Part shown: positions 22,543-30,243 of the stretch, one piece after another
Numbering within the stretch: position 1 is the stretch's first letter
How the letters are laid out: each line of letters starts with the position of its first letter
Assembly: GCF_014596445.1 (NCBI RefSeq)
Contig: NZ_MECL01000187.1
Coordinates: 1 to 36,611, forward strand
Reading direction: 5' to 3'
Origin: Streptomyces sp. CBMA29
Lineage (GTDB): Bacteria; Actinomycetota; Actinomycetes; Streptomycetales; Streptomycetaceae
DNA: 36,611 nucleotides
Position numbers and translations under genes: made by a program
Notes under the pieces: generated by a model
Seen by the model: only the letters and a program-made list of their open reading frames with translations
What the model was told of the DNA's origin: nothing
The model's database searches: none

Positions 22543-23646
22543 TTGACCGCTGTCTGGGGTCGCGCGCAGCAGCAGGACTTCCGCAGCCGCGTGCGGGGCT
22601 GCCTGCTGGGCGGGGCGATCGGGGACGCGCTGGGCGCGGGCGTCGAATTCGAGTCGTTCGAGGCGATCCAGCGCGATCACGGCACGGACGGCGTCACCGA
22701 CTACGTTCCGGCGTACGGCAGACGCGGCGCGGTCACCGACGACACGCAGATGACGATGTTCACGGTCGAGGGCCTGATCAGAGCCCAGGTGCGCCGGGAC
22801 ACCGGCGCCTGGCACCCGCCCACCGACATCCACCGCGCCTACCGCCGCTGGTCGGCCACCCAGACCGAGTGGGGGCCCGACGAGCGCCGCAAGGACACCG
22901 GCTGGCTGGCCCGCGAGGAGTGGCTCTACGCGCGGCGAGCGCCGGGCGAGGCGTGCCTGAGCGGCCTGTCCGACGACCGGATGGGCACCCTGGAGGAGCC
23001 GAAGAACCCCGGTTCCAAGGGGTGCGGCACCGTGATGCGCTCCGCGCCCTTCGGGCTGCTGGTCGGCTGGGAACCGCAGCTCGTCTTCCAGCTCGCCGTG
23101 GAGTGCGCCGCCCAGACCCACGGCCACCCCACCGGGCAGCTCGCCGCCGGAGCCTTCGCCGTCATCGTGCACGGACTGGCGCGCGGCGAGGCCCTCGACG
23201 GCTCCGTCCAGCACGCCCTCGCCCTGCTCGGCGCCCGCCCCGGCCACCAGGAGACGACGGACGCGCTCCAGGGCGCCCTGGGCGCCGTACGGCAGGGGAT
23301 GCCGTCGCCGCAGCGCGTGGAGGCGCTGGGGGAGGGCTGGACGGCCGAGGAGGCGCTGGCGATCGGCGTCTACTGCGCCCTGGTCGCCGAGGACGTGCGC
23401 CACGGGCTGCTGCTCGCCGTCAACCACTCGGGCGACAGCGACTCCACCGGCTCCATCTGCGGCAATCTGCTCGGCGTCCAGCACGGGGAGACGGCGCTGC
23501 CGCCCGCGTGGATCGCCGAGCTCGAAGGCCGTGCCACGCTGCTCCAGCTCGCCGACGACTTCGCCATGGAGATGACCCAGGCCCCCGCCCTCCACGGCCC
23601 TTCGGGCGCCAGCCCGGCCTGGCTCGACCGCTACCCGGCGGCGTAG
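22543..23646 (+). CDS. ADP-ribosylglycohydrolase family protein (DraG-like)
   Basis: This 367-residue all-alpha hydrolase removes ADP-ribose from proteins or small molecules using a two-magnesium site. RGCLLGGAIGDALGAGVEFESFE opens the fold. VTDDTQMTMF (the T-D-D metal motif) follows at about residue 66, and AVNHSGDSDSTGSICGNLLG at about residue 290 supplies the second set of metal-binding aspartates. All key residues are present, so it is probably active. TTG 22543 is chosen because GAAGGGGA lies about 6 nt upstream and the protein then begins TAVWGRAQQQDFRSR. It stands alone and converges on a symporter gene across a hairpin. The target is unknown. Confidence 0.85.
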   Translation: MTAVWGRAQQQDFRSRVRGCLLGGAIGDALGAGVEFESFEAIQRDHGTDGVTDYVPAYGRRGAVTDDTQMTMFTVEGLIRAQVRRDTGAWHPPTDIHRAYRRWSATQTEWGPDERRKDTGWLAREEWLYARRAPGEACLSGLSDDRMGTLEEPKNPGSKGCGTVMRSAPFGLLVGWEPQLVFQLAVECAAQTHGHPTGQLAAGAFAVIVHGLARGEALDGSVQHALALLGARPGHQETTDALQGALGAVRQGMPSPQRVEALGEGWTAEEALAIGVYCALVAEDVRHGLLLAVNHSGDSDSTGSICGNLLGVQHGETALPPAWIAELEGRATLLQLADDFAMEMTQAPALHGPSGASPAWLDRYPAA

Positions 23647-23679
23647 CCCGGGGGTGCCCCTTGGGGGCGCGTCCGGGCG

Positions 23680-23713
23680 GGCCGCGACCCGCTTTCGTCA
23701 GCGGGCCGCGGCC
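23680..23713. terminator. Hairpin between convergent DraG-like and symporter genes
   Basis: Inner arms CCCGCT/AGCGGG around TTCGTC continue past one A-C mismatch into GGCCGCG/CGCGGCC. The architecture resembles the hairpin at 10748. It probably stops transcription both ways. Confidence 0.65.
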
Positions 23714-23721
23714 AAGGAGCG

Positions 23722-25293
23722 TTACTCCGACACCGTCGTCGGTGTCGGCTCCGACGACGGTTCGGGGAGGGAGACGGAGGCCGGGCCGGGGCCGCCGCCG
23801 TCGTCGGAGTTGATCAGTGCGAGAAGAGCGTCCCGCTCCGGCGTGTCCTCCGGCTTGATCCAGCCGATGACGATGTAGAGGACGAGCGAGACGGCCAGCG
23901 GGAGCGAGATCTGGTATTCGAGGTTGACGCCGCCCGAGACGGCGTCGTTGATGGGGTAGTTGAGCAGGTAGAAGGCGAGCAGGCCGAGCGCCCAGCTCGT
24001 GAGGGCCGCGGTCGGGCCGGACTTGCGGAAGCGCGGGAGCAGCCCGAGCATGAACGGGATCGCGATCGGCCCCATCAGACCGGCCACCCACTTGATGACG
24101 ATGGTGATGATGTCCTTGAAGGTGGGGGAGTTGACCTGGGTGGCCACGGCCATGGACAGGCCGAGGAAGGCCAGCGTGGTCAACCGGGCGGCGATCAGCC
24201 CGACCTGGGCCGACCATTCGCGGGCGGTCTTCGAGAAGGCCGGGGCGATGTCACGGGTGACGACGGCGGCGATGGCGTTGGCGTCCGAGGAGCACATGGC
24301 CATGGTGTGCGAGAAGAAGCCGACCACGACCAGGCCCAACAGGCCGTGCGGCAGGAGCTGTTCGACCATCAGGCCGTACGAGTCCGAGCCGTCCGGCTTC
24401 TTGGCGTGCACCAGCAGCGGCGAGATCCACATCGGGAAGAAGAGGATCACGGGCCAGACGAACCACAGCGCCGACGACAGCCAGGCGCTGCGGGTGGCCT
24501 CGCGGGCGGAGCCGGTGGCCATGTAGCGCTGGGCCTGGTTCCACATGCCGCCGTTGTACTCGAAGGTCTTGATGAACAGGTACGCCAGCAGGAAGACGGT
24601 GGTGTACGGGCCCGCGACCGGGTCGGCGTGGTGCTTGAGCGCGGGCTCGTCCCACACGTTCCAGATGCCGCTGATCCCGCCGACCTTGTTGAGCGCGGCG
24701 ACGAGCATCGCGAGCCCGGCGATCAACTGGATGACGAACTGGCCCAGTTCGGTGAGCGCGTCCGCCCACAGACCGCCGACCGTGCAGTAGATGGCGGTGA
24801 TCGCGCCGGTGATGACGATGCCCTGGGTGATGGTGACCCCGGTGAAGACGGACAACAGCGTGGCGATGGCGGCCCACTTGGCGCCGACGTCCACGATCTT
24901 GAGCAGCACGCCGGACCAGGCGAGCGCCTGCTGGGTCGTCAGGTTGTAACGGTTCTTGAGGTATTCGAGCGGCGAGGCCACATGGAGCCGCGAGCGCAGC
25001 CGGTTGAGCCGGGGCGCGAAGAGCTTGGCACCGATGGCGATGCCGAGCGCGATCGGGAACGACCAGGTGACGTAGGAGGTGATGCCGTAGGTGTAGGCGA
25101 TGCCCGCGTAACCGGTGAACATCACCGCGCTGTAGCCCGACATGTGGTGCGAGATGCCGGACAGCCACCACGGCATCTTGCCGCCCGCGGTGAAGTAGTC
25201 GCCGACGTCGTCGACGCGCTTGTGGGACCAGAGTCCGATCGCGAGCATCACGCCGAAGTACGCGATCAGCACGGTCCAGTCGAGACTGTTCAT
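23722..25293 (-). CDS. Sodium:solute symporter family protein
   Basis: This 523-residue membrane transporter has about 13 hydrophobic segments and the SSS signature region. MNSLDWTVLIAYFGVMLAIGLWSHKR is the first helix. GGKMPWWLSGISHHMSGYSAVMFTGYAGIAY matches TM2 with its Na+-site residues. GFFSHTMAMCSSDANAIAAVVTRDI corresponds to TM8, whose serine-rich S-S-D segment lines the second Na+ site. The C-terminus is cytoplasmic and Pro/Ser-rich. The substrate may be a sugar, carboxylate or other organic solute. GGAGGGG lies just before ATG 25293. It is divergent from the regulon SDR across a 400-bp gap, so it might import the pathway substrate; that is inference. Confidence 0.88.
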   Translation of the reverse strand: MNSLDWTVLIAYFGVMLAIGLWSHKRVDDVGDYFTAGGKMPWWLSGISHHMSGYSAVMFTGYAGIAYTYGITSYVTWSFPIALGIAIGAKLFAPRLNRLRSRLHVASPLEYLKNRYNLTTQQALAWSGVLLKIVDVGAKWAAIATLLSVFTGVTITQGIVITGAITAIYCTVGGLWADALTELGQFVIQLIAGLAMLVAALNKVGGISGIWNVWDEPALKHHADPVAGPYTTVFLLAYLFIKTFEYNGGMWNQAQRYMATGSAREATRSAWLSSALWFVWPVILFFPMWISPLLVHAKKPDGSDSYGLMVEQLLPHGLLGLVVVGFFSHTMAMCSSDANAIAAVVTRDIAPAFSKTAREWSAQVGLIAARLTTLAFLGLSMAVATQVNSPTFKDIITIVIKWVAGLMGPIAIPFMLGLLPRFRKSGPTAALTSWALGLLAFYLLNYPINDAVSGGVNLEYQISLPLAVSLVLYIVIGWIKPEDTPERDALLALINSDDGGGPGPASVSLPEPSSEPTPTTVSE

Positions 25294-25685
25294 GTCCCCT
25301 CCAGAGGGGTCCGCCTTGTGAACAGGAGCGCACTTCGCTGTGGCGCCGGTCCGGGCGGGTCGCCCCCGTGCGGGAGTGGGGACTTCCGGGATTGAACCCC
25401 TCGTGCGGGGGGCCGGTCAAGGGTCCCTGCGTTCAAGAGTCTGAACTCAGATCAGAAAGCCGAACGATTTTACTCGCTCTTTGCTTACCTTGGCATTGTC
25501 GTGACCCTGATCACCAACCCACGATGAGCGGACACTTCGCTGGACGTCGCACGAGGCCCGCGGGACGCGCGGGACACAGGAGGCAGCCGTCCGGGATACG
25601 GGATCCCGTGCGGAAGCAGAGGGGAGCGGCCGATCGCCGACGCACGCGTGACCGCCGCGGCCTTCCCTCCTGCGGGCGCCCGCCC
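25294..25685. other. Divergent intergenic region, symporter/SDR
   Basis: No gene is supported here. The segment 25430-25500 is locally AT-rich. On the minus strand TAAAAT (25472-25467) is a candidate -10 for the symporter. An inverted repeat GTTCA-N6-TGAAC lies at 25431-25446; it resembles the MarR half-sites at 11742 but has a different spacer. Confidence 0.4.
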
Positions 25686-25691
25686 TATTCT
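25686..25691 (+). promoter_or_regulatory. Candidate -10 box of regulon SDR
   Basis: TATTCT overlaps the left end of operator site 4, so a bound repressor would block RNA polymerase directly. Confidence 0.4.
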
Positions 25692-25706
25692 GACGCTCCG
25701 TCAGAA
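25688..25706. promoter_or_regulatory. CTGACG-N3-CGTCAG operator, site 4 (longest arms)
   Basis: TTCTGACGCTCCGTCAGAA has perfect 8-bp arms around a 3-bp centre and is the most extended copy in the window. It lies 20 bp before the SDR start codon. Confidence 0.75.
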
Positions 25707-25725
25707 AATGCTTGCGGAGGCCGAC

Positions 25726-26514
25726 ATGCTCCTGAACGGGAAGACCGTGGTCGTGACCGGCGTCGGCGCCGGCCTCGGGCAGCGCGTGGCGGCGGCCGTC
25801 GTACGCGACGGCGGACGGGCGGTGCTGGGCGCGCGGACCGCCGAACGGCTGGCCAAGACGGCGGCCGAGATCGATCCGGCGGGCGCCTCGACGGCCTGGC
25901 TGCCCACCGACATCGCCGACGGCGCGCAGTGCGAGGCGCTGGCGGCGCTGGCGCAGGAGCGGTTCGGCGGGATCGACGCCGTCGTCCAGGTCGCCGCGCT
26001 CGACGACTACTTCGGCGGCCTGGAGGACGCGGACTTCGCCGCCTGGCAGCGGGTCCTCGACGTCAATCTGCTCGGGTCGCTGAGGCTCGCCCAGGCGTGT
26101 CTGCCCGCCCTCAAGCGCCAGGAGCGCGGCGGCTCCGTCGTGTTCATCGGCACCCAGTCCGCGGTCGCGGCGCCCAGCCAGGTCCGCCAGGCGGCGTACG
26201 CGGCCTCCAAGGGCGCCCTCACCTCCGCGATGTACTCACTCGCGCGCGAGCTGGGCCCGTACCGCATCCGGGTCAACACCGTGCTGCCCGGCTGGATGTG
26301 GGGGCCGCCCGTGCAGTCCTTCGTCGCGCTCACCGCCCGCGCCGAGGGCGTCGGCGAGGACGAGGTGCTGGCCCGCCTCGCCCGCCGCATGGCACTGCCC
26401 GAACTGGCCACCGACGGCGACGTGGCGGAGGCCGCCGTGTTCCTCGCCTCCGACCGCGCCCGCGCGATCACCGGACAGTCACTGCTCGTCAACGCGGGCG
26501 AACTGATGCGGTAG
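25726..26514 (+). CDS. SDR family oxidoreductase (operator-linked)
   Basis: This 262-residue short-chain dehydrogenase has TGVGAGLG at residues 10-17 as its cofactor loop. ARTAER follows strand 2, with the Arg suggesting NADP(H). VAALDDYF stands where NNAG is usual, then FIGTQSAVAAPSQVRQAAYAASKGAL with the catalytic Ser, Tyr and Lys, and VLPGWMWGPP. The replacement of NNAG by VAAL is unusual; the Asn normally relays protons, so activity may differ. ATG 25726 is chosen because GGAGG is at 25716-25720; an in-frame ATG at 25708 would put the ribosome binding site inside the gene. Operator site 4 ties it to the operons at 752 and 3957. Confidence 0.85.
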   Translation: MLLNGKTVVVTGVGAGLGQRVAAAVVRDGGRAVLGARTAERLAKTAAEIDPAGASTAWLPTDIADGAQCEALAALAQERFGGIDAVVQVAALDDYFGGLEDADFAAWQRVLDVNLLGSLRLAQACLPALKRQERGGSVVFIGTQSAVAAPSQVRQAAYAASKGALTSAMYSLARELGPYRIRVNTVLPGWMWGPPVQSFVALTARAEGVGEDEVLARLARRMALPELATDGDVAEAAVFLASDRARAITGQSLLVNAGELMR

Positions 26515-26589
26515 CGCCCGCGGTTACGGACGCACGGCGCCCCGCGTACGTACGTCTCCAGGCCGATGTACGGCCCCCCGCCGACGACT

Positions 26590-27780
26590 TCAGGCGAAGA
26601 CCTTCGCCAGCCGCCGCAGCCCTTCCGCGATCTCCTCCGGCGTGTGCGTCGTGAAGGACATCCGCAGCGCCCCCGCCTCCGGCGCCTCCGCGAAGAACGG
26701 CAACCCCGGTACGTACGCCACGTCGTGGCCGACCGCGGCCGGCAGCAGCGCCGTCGCGTCGTACCCCGCGGGCAGCCGCACCCAGACGAACATGCCGCCC
26801 TCGGGCCGGTTCCAGGTGCTGCCGGAGGGCAGCGCGGCCGGGAGCCCGGCGAGCAGCGCGTCGCGCCGGGCGCGGTAGGCGGTACGCACCCGGTCCAGAT
26901 GGACGTCCAGGTCGTGGTCGGCGAGGTAGCGCGCGGCGGCGGCCTGGTCGACGGTCGAGGTGTGCAGGTCGGCGGCCTGCTTGGCGATCACGCAGGCGCG
27001 CAGCAGCGCGGCGGGCGCCCGCAGCCAGCCGAGCCGCATCCCCGGCGACATGATCTTGGAGAAGCTGCCGAGCAGGACCGTCCGGTCGGCGGCCTCGGGC
27101 AGCGCCGCGATCCACGGCACGCTCTCGCCCTCGAACCGCAGATCCCCGTACGGGTCGTCCTCCGCGATCCACAGCCCGTGCCGCTCCGCCGCCTCGGCCA
27201 CCGCGCGGCGGCGTTCGAGCGGGAGCGTACGCCCGGTCGGATTCTGGAAGTTGGGCACCAGGTAGAGCAGTTTCGGCCGTTCCCGGCGCGCCACCTCCTC
27301 CAGCGCCTGCGGGACCACCCCGTACGCGTCGGTCGGCACCGGCACCACCCGGGCGCCCGCGAAGCCGAAGCACTGGAGCGCCGCCAGATACGTCGGATTC
27401 TCCACCAGCACCACATCGCCGGGCTCGATCAGCGCGGTCGCGATCAGCGCGAGCCCCTGCTGCGAGCCGCCGGTCACCAGGATGTCGTCCATGCCCGTCG
27501 CCAGGTCGCGCCCGCTCAGCCGGGCCGCCACGGCCGCGCGCAGCGCGGGATCGCCCTCGGTCGTCGAGTACTGGAGCACCTTGTGCGGCCGCTCGGCCAG
27601 GACGCGGGCGTACGCCTCCGCGATGGCCGCCGCGTCGAACAGCTCGGGCGCGGGCAGCCCGCCGGCGAAGGAGATCACCTCCGGCCGCGCGGTCAGCGCC
27701 AGGATCTCCCGTACCGGCGAGGCGCCCACCGAGACGGCGCGGGCGGCGAGGGCGGGCACGGCGGCACGGGTGGTGGTCAT
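26590..27780 (-). CDS. PLP-dependent aminotransferase (fold type I, LysN/MocR-like without HTH)
   Basis: This 396-residue aminotransferase moves an amino group from an amino acid to a 2-oxo acid in the cytoplasm. YSTTEGDPALR, GGSQQGLALIA, NPTYLAALQCF, VPNFQNPTGRTL (the Asn that contacts PLP), EDDPYGDLRF and GSFSKIMSPGMRLGW (Schiff-base Lys242) are all in order, as is the C-terminal LRMSFTTHTPEE with the carboxylate-binding Arg. No GntR domain is attached. ATG 27780 is preferred, with TAGGCT 7 nt upstream; an in-frame ATG at 27810 is the alternative. It is divergent from the EthD-like gene, sharing a 95-bp promoter region that contains operator site 5. Aminoadipate or branched-chain substrates are possible. 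Confidence 0.88.
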   Translation of the reverse strand: MTTTRAAVPALAARAVSVGASPVREILALTARPEVISFAGGLPAPELFDAAAIAEAYARVLAERPHKVLQYSTTEGDPALRAAVAARLSGRDLATGMDDILVTGGSQQGLALIATALIEPGDVVLVENPTYLAALQCFGFAGARVVPVPTDAYGVVPQALEEVARRERPKLLYLVPNFQNPTGRTLPLERRRAVAEAAERHGLWIAEDDPYGDLRFEGESVPWIAALPEAADRTVLLGSFSKIMSPGMRLGWLRAPAALLRACVIAKQAADLHTSTVDQAAAARYLADHDLDVHLDRVRTAYRARRDALLAGLPAALPSGSTWNRPEGGMFVWVRLPAGYDATALLPAAVGHDVAYVPGLPFFAEAPEAGALRMSFTTHTPEEIAEGLRRLAKVFA

Positions 27781-27787
27781 GTCCGGC

Positions 27788-27793
27788 AGCCTA
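27788..27793 (-). promoter_or_regulatory. Leaderless-type -10 box of aminotransferase gene
   Basis: On the minus strand TAGGCT is followed by 7 nt and then ATG at 27780. No ribosome binding site is visible between them. Confidence 0.4.
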
Positions 27794-27856
27794 CGAAGAA
27801 TCGTTGCCATGTCCAGGTACTTTCCAGCATCCGGGCACCTTCACTTCTCCCCAGAG

Positions 27857-27871
27857 CTGACGTAGCGTCAG
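27857..27871. promoter_or_regulatory. CTGACG-N3-CGTCAG operator, site 5
   Basis: CTGACGTAGCGTCAG has perfect arms. It contains the presumed -10 TAGCGT (27863-27868), which is 7 nt before ATG 27876, so binding would occlude a leaderless promoter. Confidence 0.7.
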
Positions 27872-27875
27872 ATTC

Positions 27876-28754
27876 ATGGCTGAGGACGTGAGAACGGGCC
27901 CGGACAGCGGAACGGACGTCGAGGCGTACGGACGGCTCGCGGCCGTCGGACCGTACGGCGTCGATGTCGGGCACGCGCTGATCACCATGGTCGAGCCGCA
28001 CGCCGGGCACGAATACGCGTACAACCGGTGGTACGAGGACGACCACTTCATCGCCGGTGCGATGGCGATGCCCTGGCTGTACGCCGGGCGCCGCTGGGTG
28101 GCCACGCGGCCGCTGCTGGACCTGCGGTACCCGGCGGACTCCGCGGTCGCGCAGCCGGTCACCGCGGGCTGCTACCTGTCGCTGTACTGGATCACCGAGG
28201 GCCGCTACGACGCGCACATGCGGTGGACGGTCGGCATCAACAAGCGGCTCAACCGCGACGCCCGCGTCTACCACGACCGCACCCACGTCTTCACCGCGTT
28301 CCAGGACCGCGCGGCGAGCGTCTACCGGGACGGCGCCGCCGGTCCGCGCGACATCCACGCGCTCGACCACCCGTACCGCGGACTCGTCCTCGAAGTGCTG
28401 GAGGCGGAATCCGCCGAAGGCCGGGACGAATTGCTGGAATGGCTGCGGGCCCGCCACCTGCCGAAGAAGCTCGCCGGATCACCGGCGGCGATGGTGGTGA
28501 TCTTCACGCCCACTCCGCTGCCGCTCGACCGCATGTCGTATGTGAAACAGGTCGAAGGCGTCGAAACCCGGCTCACCCTCCTGTGGTTCCTGCAACACGA
28601 TCCACGCGAGGGCTGGGAAGAGCATTTCGCCGCTCACGCCGCCGAGATCGCCGGCCGGACCGACTCGGCGGGACGGTCGGCGAAAGTGGAATTCATCGCT
28701 CCCTTCATTCCGACCATTCCCGGCACGGACACGTATGTCGATCAACTCCGGTGA
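27876..28754 (+). CDS. EthD-like dimeric alpha-beta barrel protein, two-repeat
   Basis: This 292-residue protein is not firmly recognised. HALITMVEPHAGHEYAYNRWYEDDHFIAGAMAMPW (residues 33-67) resembles the first strand and helix of EthD/dimeric ferredoxin-like domains, where N-x-WY-x3-H is conserved. A second weaker repeat starts near AMVVIFTPTPLP (about residue 205) and continues to TLLWFLQHDPREGWEEHF. Related small domains appear in cyclases, monooxygenases and degradation clusters, often without known activity. No signal peptide or membrane segment is seen. It lies under operator site 5, so I place it in the same pathway as the 752-6851 enzymes. It could be a hydrolase, cyclase or ligand-binding protein. 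Confidence 0.7.
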   Translation: MAEDVRTGPDSGTDVEAYGRLAAVGPYGVDVGHALITMVEPHAGHEYAYNRWYEDDHFIAGAMAMPWLYAGRRWVATRPLLDLRYPADSAVAQPVTAGCYLSLYWITEGRYDAHMRWTVGINKRLNRDARVYHDRTHVFTAFQDRAASVYRDGAAGPRDIHALDHPYRGLVLEVLEAESAEGRDELLEWLRARHLPKKLAGSPAAMVVIFTPTPLPLDRMSYVKQVEGVETRLTLLWFLQHDPREGWEEHFAAHAAEIAGRTDSAGRSAKVEFIAPFIPTIPGTDTYVDQLR

Positions 28755-28786
28755 TCCACGGGCCCCATGGGCCCACGGACAGCAGT

Positions 28787-28826
28787 GAGCCCCCTCGGCT
28801 AGGACGGCGGCCAGACGAGAGGGCTC
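28787..28826 (+). terminator. Hairpin after EthD-like gene
   Basis: GAGCCCCCTC pairs with GAGAGGGCTC (one mismatch) across a 20-nt loop and TTCT follows. It is a reasonable intrinsic terminator for the EthD-like gene. Confidence 0.45.
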
Positions 28827-28890
28827 TTCTGCGGTCTCCCGCGATACTTCCGCGGTCTTCCGCGGTACTTCTGAAGGTGCGCGCGCTGTA

Positions 28891-29100
28891 CTAGTTGATC
28901 GTGAAGGCGCCGCGGTCGACGTCCGTGACGAACGAGGTCCACGCCTCAGGAGAAAAGCTGAGGACCGGACCCTGCGGGTCCTTGGAGTCGCGGACCACGA
29001 CCGACTCGACGGCCGGGGACTTCACTTCCACACAGGCGCCATTTCCGGTGGACCGCGAGGACTTCATCCACGCGGGAGTACTGCCCAGCTTGATTGCCAT
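28891..29100 (-). CDS. DUF397 protein (second WhiJ module)
   Basis: This 69-residue DUF397 protein has WMKSSRSTGNGACVEVKSPAVESVVVRDSKDPQGPVLSFSPEAWTSFVTDVDRGAF, carrying the SSRS, CVEV, RDSK and FSPEAW hallmarks. ATG 29100 follows GGAGCAGAG. It is more typical than the duplicated copies at 12824 and 13063 and only distantly like them. It lies 172 bp after the WhiJ-like gene at 29273 with small hairpins in the gap, so it may have its own promoter. It probably works with that regulator. Confidence 0.85.
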   Translation of the reverse strand: MAIKLGSTPAWMKSSRSTGNGACVEVKSPAVESVVVRDSKDPQGPVLSFSPEAWTSFVTDVDRGAFTIN

Positions 29101-29192
29101 CTCTGCTCCGGTCTGTGCTGATGGCGGCGGCGAGGTACGCCAATGCCTGACTACGCGCTCGACGCTACTAGCCAACATCGCGGACCGGTGGG

Positions 29193-29209
29193 CCACTTCA
29201 CCCAAGTGG
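29193..29209. promoter_or_regulatory. Small inverted repeat upstream of DUF397 gene
   Basis: CCACTT-CACCC-AAGTGG has 6-bp arms and lies in the 172-bp gap between the WhiJ-like gene and its DUF397 partner. It may be an operator or an attenuating hairpin; evidence is weak. Confidence 0.3.
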
Positions 29210-29272
29210 ATGGCATATTCCCAGTAACTCTTCCAATGGGAGCGAGCGGGGGTGTACCGTATCGCCCGCACT

Positions 29273-30130
29273 TCAGCGGGTGTATCGTTCCGCCGCCTCG
29301 ATGATGAACTGCCGGGTCAGTTCGGCGCTGAGCGCCTGGGCCCGAAGGTGCTCGTACATCACGCTGTACGCCTGCACATCGGTGTCCTTCTCCAAGTACA
29401 GGTCGCTGTTGACGCCTTCGAGATAGACCACCGTGGCATCGGTCACGTCGGTGAACTCCAGTACCGCGAACTGCCCGCTCAAACCGGGATGCGCGCCCGC
29501 CTCGAACGGCAGCACCTGCACGGTCACATGCGGCATATGGCTCAACTCCACCAAATGCAGGAGCTGTTCGCGCATCACCTGCTCGTCGCCGACCTTGCGG
29601 CACAGCGCGGCCTCGTCCATGACGGCCCACATCCGCAGCGGCATGTCCTTGTCGGTGATCCGCTGCTGCCGGCGCATTCTCACGCTGACGCGCTTGTCGA
29701 CCTGTTCGGGAGTGGCCTCCGGCAGATTGCCCGCGATCATCGCGGCGGCGTACCCCGGGGTCTGCAACAGGCCCGGCACCACCTGGGGTTCGAAGACCCG
29801 CAGACTGGCCGCCTCGGTCTCCAGGCCGATGTACACGCTGTACGGGATGTCACCGAAGGCATGCCACCAGCCCTGCTGGCGCGACTCCTTGGCCATCTGC
29901 ATCAGCGAGTCGACGATCCGCACGTCCTCGACGCCGTACACACCGCACAGGTCGCGCACATCGCGCTGGCTGATGCTCCGGCGTCCGTTCTCCAACCGGC
30001 TGATCTTGGACTGCGACACCAGGAGCCGGGCGGCGACCTCCTCGGCCGTCATGCCTTTCTGCTCCCGCAACTTGCGCAGTTCCGAACCCAGCCGGCGGCG
30101 CCTGACGGTGGGATTGACGTTGGCGACCAC
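29273..30130 (-). CDS. WhiJ-like helix-turn-helix regulator (XRE + DUF5753), second
   Basis: This 285-residue regulator has an N-terminal XRE domain (LGSELRKLREQKGMTAEEVAARLLVSQSKISRLENGRRSISQRDVRDLCGVYGV). The DUF5753 body follows (VFEPQVVPGLLQTPGYAAAMI, then LLHLVELSHMPHVTVQVLPFEAGAHPGLSGQFAVLEF, then VVYLEGVNSDLYLEKDTDV). GTG 30130 is preceded by GGAGGTG about 9 nt upstream. Domain order equals the regulator at 13282 but the sequences differ widely, so the two modules are old paralogues, not recent copies. A DUF397 gene follows; no ATP-binding partner is present here. Confidence 0.88.
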   Translation of the reverse strand: MVANVNPTVRRRRLGSELRKLREQKGMTAEEVAARLLVSQSKISRLENGRRSISQRDVRDLCGVYGVEDVRIVDSLMQMAKESRQQGWWHAFGDIPYSVYIGLETEAASLRVFEPQVVPGLLQTPGYAAAMIAGNLPEATPEQVDKRVSVRMRRQQRITDKDMPLRMWAVMDEAALCRKVGDEQVMREQLLHLVELSHMPHVTVQVLPFEAGAHPGLSGQFAVLEFTDVTDATVVYLEGVNSDLYLEKDTDVQAYSVMYEHLRAQALSAELTRQFIIEAAERYTR

Positions 30131-30225
30131 TGGTAGTGCACCTCCACGCTGAACCTACTGATGGTCAGCAGCCTGCCACTTGCGGTCATCGGCGCGCTGG
30201 CGAATGGGGGTAACCCGACAGGGGC

Positions 30226-30243
30226 GTGTACGCGGTGGTACAC
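30226..30243. promoter_or_regulatory. GTGTAC-N6-GTACAC inverted repeat
   Basis: It has perfect 6-bp arms about 100 bp before the WhiJ-like start, with a GTATAC palindrome close by at 30249-30254. It is a candidate autoregulatory site. Confidence 0.4.

Noticed and set aside
25431..25446. Second target of the MarR at 11807
   Set aside because: It has GTTCA/TGAAC arms but a 6-bp rather than 5-bp spacer and no extended symmetry; kept only as a note in the intergenic entry.
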